This document shows positions 62,979-64,000 of a stretch of DNA of 64,000 nt, in pieces. The notes beneath the pieces are model-generated. The model was not told where the DNA came from. It did no database searches and was given only the letters and a program-made list of their open reading frames with translations. A program made the position numbers and the translations under genes. The stretch's first letter is position 1, and every line of letters begins with the position of its first letter. Origin of the DNA: Symsagittifera roscoffensis (Eukaryota > Xenacoelomorpha > Acoela > Convolutidae); the NCBI RefSeq assembly GCF_963678635.1, contig NW_026970913.1:1-64000 (forward strand). The letters are read 5' to 3'.

Positions 62979-64000
62979 CGGATGTTTGACATATCGTATG
63001 TTTGCGCTGGAAAAGCTGCTTTTCGGATGTTTGCAGCACTTTTTGGTTTTTCGGATGTTTGACATATCGGATGTTTGCCATGGTAAAATGGTTTTTGGAT
63101 GTTTGCAGCATTTTTTGGTTTTTCGGACGTTCGATATATCTGATGTTTGCCCTGGTTAAGCTGTTTTTCGCTTGTTTGGCGCACTTTTTGGTTTTTCGGA
63201 TGTTGACATATTGGATGTTCTCCCCGGTAAAGCTGGTTTTCGGATAATTGCAGCACTTTTTCATTTTTCGGATGTTTGACATATCTGATGTTTGCCCTGG
63301 TTAAGCTGGTTTTCGCTGGTTTGCAGCACTTTTTGGTTTTTCGGATGTTTGACATATCGGATGTTTGCCATGGTAAAATGGTTTTTGGATGTTTGCAGCA
63401 TTTTTTGGTTTTTCGGACGTTCGATATATCTGATGTTTGCCCTGGTTAAGCTGTTTTTCGCTTGTTTGGCGCACTTTTTGGTTTTTCGGATGTTGACATA
63501 TTGGATGTTCTCCCCGGTAAAGCTGGTTTTCGGATAATTGCAGCACTTTTTCATTTTTCGGATGTTTGACATATCTGATGTTTGCCCTGGTTAAGCTGGT
63601 TTTCGCTGGTTTGCAGCACTTTTTGGTTTTTCGGATGTTTGACATATCGGATGTTTGCCATGGTAAAATGGTTTTTGGATGTTTGCAGCATTTTTTGGTT
63701 TTTCGGACGTTCGATATATCTGATGTTTGCCCTGGTTAAGCTGTTTTTCGCTTGTTTGGCGCACTTTTTGGTTTTTCGGATGTTGACATATTGGATGTTC
63801 TCCCCGGTAAAGCTGGTTTTCGGATAATTGCAGCACTTTTTCATTTTTCGGATATTTGACATATCGGATGTTTGCCATGGTAAAATGGTTTTTGGATGTT
63901 TGCAGCACGTTTTGGTTTTTCGGACGTTCGATATATCTGATGTTTGCCCTGGTTAAGCCGGTTTTCGCTTGTTTGGCGCACTTTTTGGTTTTTCGGATAT

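Larger units (their letters stand above)
1..64000 (+). repeat. Satellite DNA array, ~73-bp monomer, head-to-tail over the entire window
   Basis: Every line of the window contains the same recurring words: TCGGATGTTTG, AAAGCTGG or AAAAGCTGC, TTTGCAGCAC and a pair of T-tracts separated by GG. Equivalent positions recur every 73 bp, with 72- or 74-bp variants. All copies face the same way and no inverted copy was seen. The consensus is about 42% GC but very skewed: by hand count one consensus monomer has 31 T, 19 G, 12 C and 11 A on the plus strand. The array continues past both ends, since base 1 and base 64,000 both fall inside monomers. There is no stretch over 300 bp of other sequence. This type of array is known from eukaryotic heterochromatin. 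I do not recognise the family. The orientation given is arbitrary. Confidence 0.98.
57965..64000 (+). repeat. Satellite block 11: 290-bp tetramer in a ~2.1-kb hierarchical superunit
   Basis: The tetramer A has four monomers of 73, 72, 73 and 72 bp. a: ATATCTGATG with GGTTAAGCTGG and CGCTGGTTTGC. b: CCATGGTAAAATGG. c: GGACGTTCGATATATC with TTTGGCGCAC. d: GATGTTGACATATTGG, TTCTCCCCGG and TTTTTCATTTTTCGG. A-units start at 57,965, 58,983, 59,274, 59,781, 60,071, 61,163, 61,453, 61,961, 62,251, 63,269 and 63,559. They are 290 bp, except 58,983, which has one extra T. They are grouped as S-A-A-x-A-A: S is a 728- or 802-bp mixed spacer (58,255, 60,361, 62,541) and x a three-monomer unit (59,564 and 61,743). 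Superunits are 58,255-60,360 (2,106 bp), 60,361-62,540 (2,180 bp) and 62,541 onward (cut by the window end). Confidence 0.92.

Noticed and set aside
1..64000. Bacterial-style promoters from the recurring TTGACA and TAT words
   Set aside because: TTTGACATATCGG is part of the monomer consensus and appears hundreds of times. There is no downstream gene, and the sequence is not bacterial in character.
1..64000. CRISPR array
   Set aside because: Repeats are contiguous 73-bp units with no unique spacers, the inter-repeat sequence is itself repeated, and no cas genes are present.
1..64000. Pol III gene or tRNA-like elements with T-run terminators
   Set aside because: T-tracts occur in every monomer as part of the repeat. 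I found no A-box/B-box pair or cloverleaf.
1..64000. Mobile element (LTR, LINE, IS) or viral insertion
   Set aside because: I read through the full window and found no target-site duplication, terminal inverted repeat, long non-satellite stretch or coding domain.

Overview
The whole 64 kb window is one uninterrupted satellite DNA array. A monomer of about 73 bp is repeated head-to-tail in a single orientation from the first base to the last, roughly 877 copies if 64,000 is divided by 73. I found no gene, RNA gene, transposon, CRISPR array or unique-sequence island. Many long open frames exist, especially on the minus strand. They are explained by the monomer being free of stop codons on that strand and by 73 not being divisible by 3, so I do not annotate them as genes. 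A pure array of this size with higher-order structure points to a eukaryotic nuclear genome, in a centromeric, pericentromeric, subtelomeric or other heterochromatic block. I do not recognise the satellite family and cannot name the species.

The monomer has three sub-modules that share the 11-mer TCGGATGTTTG or close variants: M1 of 16 bp, M2 of 29 bp and M3 of 28 bp. Aberrant monomers in the window lack exactly M1, M2, M3 or M1+M2, or carry M1 twice. The internal repeats are therefore an active unit of deletion and duplication. The array is nested: 11-mer, then 73-bp monomer, then multimers of 217 to 1,889 bp, then superunits of about 2.1 kb.

Layout. 1-4,550: older mixed block with GATAAAGC and GTTAAGC variants and a 264-bp tandem duplication. 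4,551-7,680: block rich in CTCGTAAAGC monomers with a 1,605-bp-offset duplication. 7,681-10,850: three 437-bp units between flanks that repeat at 2,257 bp. 10,851-17,300: units at 1,889, 950 and 2,839 bp offsets. 17,301-28,790: a recurrent cassette of about 654 bp in a shuffled 1.1-1.9 kb arrangement. 28,791-36,530: block with 1,242-bp units and expanded T-tracts of 11-16 T. 36,531-37,840: 649-bp tandem duplication of monomers resembling those at 4.6-7.5 kb. 37,841-45,500: CTTCGTAAAG-type block with a 658-bp duplication. 45,501-56,440: recent amplification with 3,570- and 5,030-bp-offset copies and 730-bp decamers. 56,441-57,964: transition. 57,965-64,000: the most ordered part, a 290-bp tetramer arranged in a hierarchical 2.1-kb superunit.

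The regions do not work together as genes do. The pattern fits repeated local unequal exchange or break-induced copying at several scales, with the right-hand end (45-64 kb) the most recently homogenised. Any function (chromatin, centromere, non-coding transcription) is inference.
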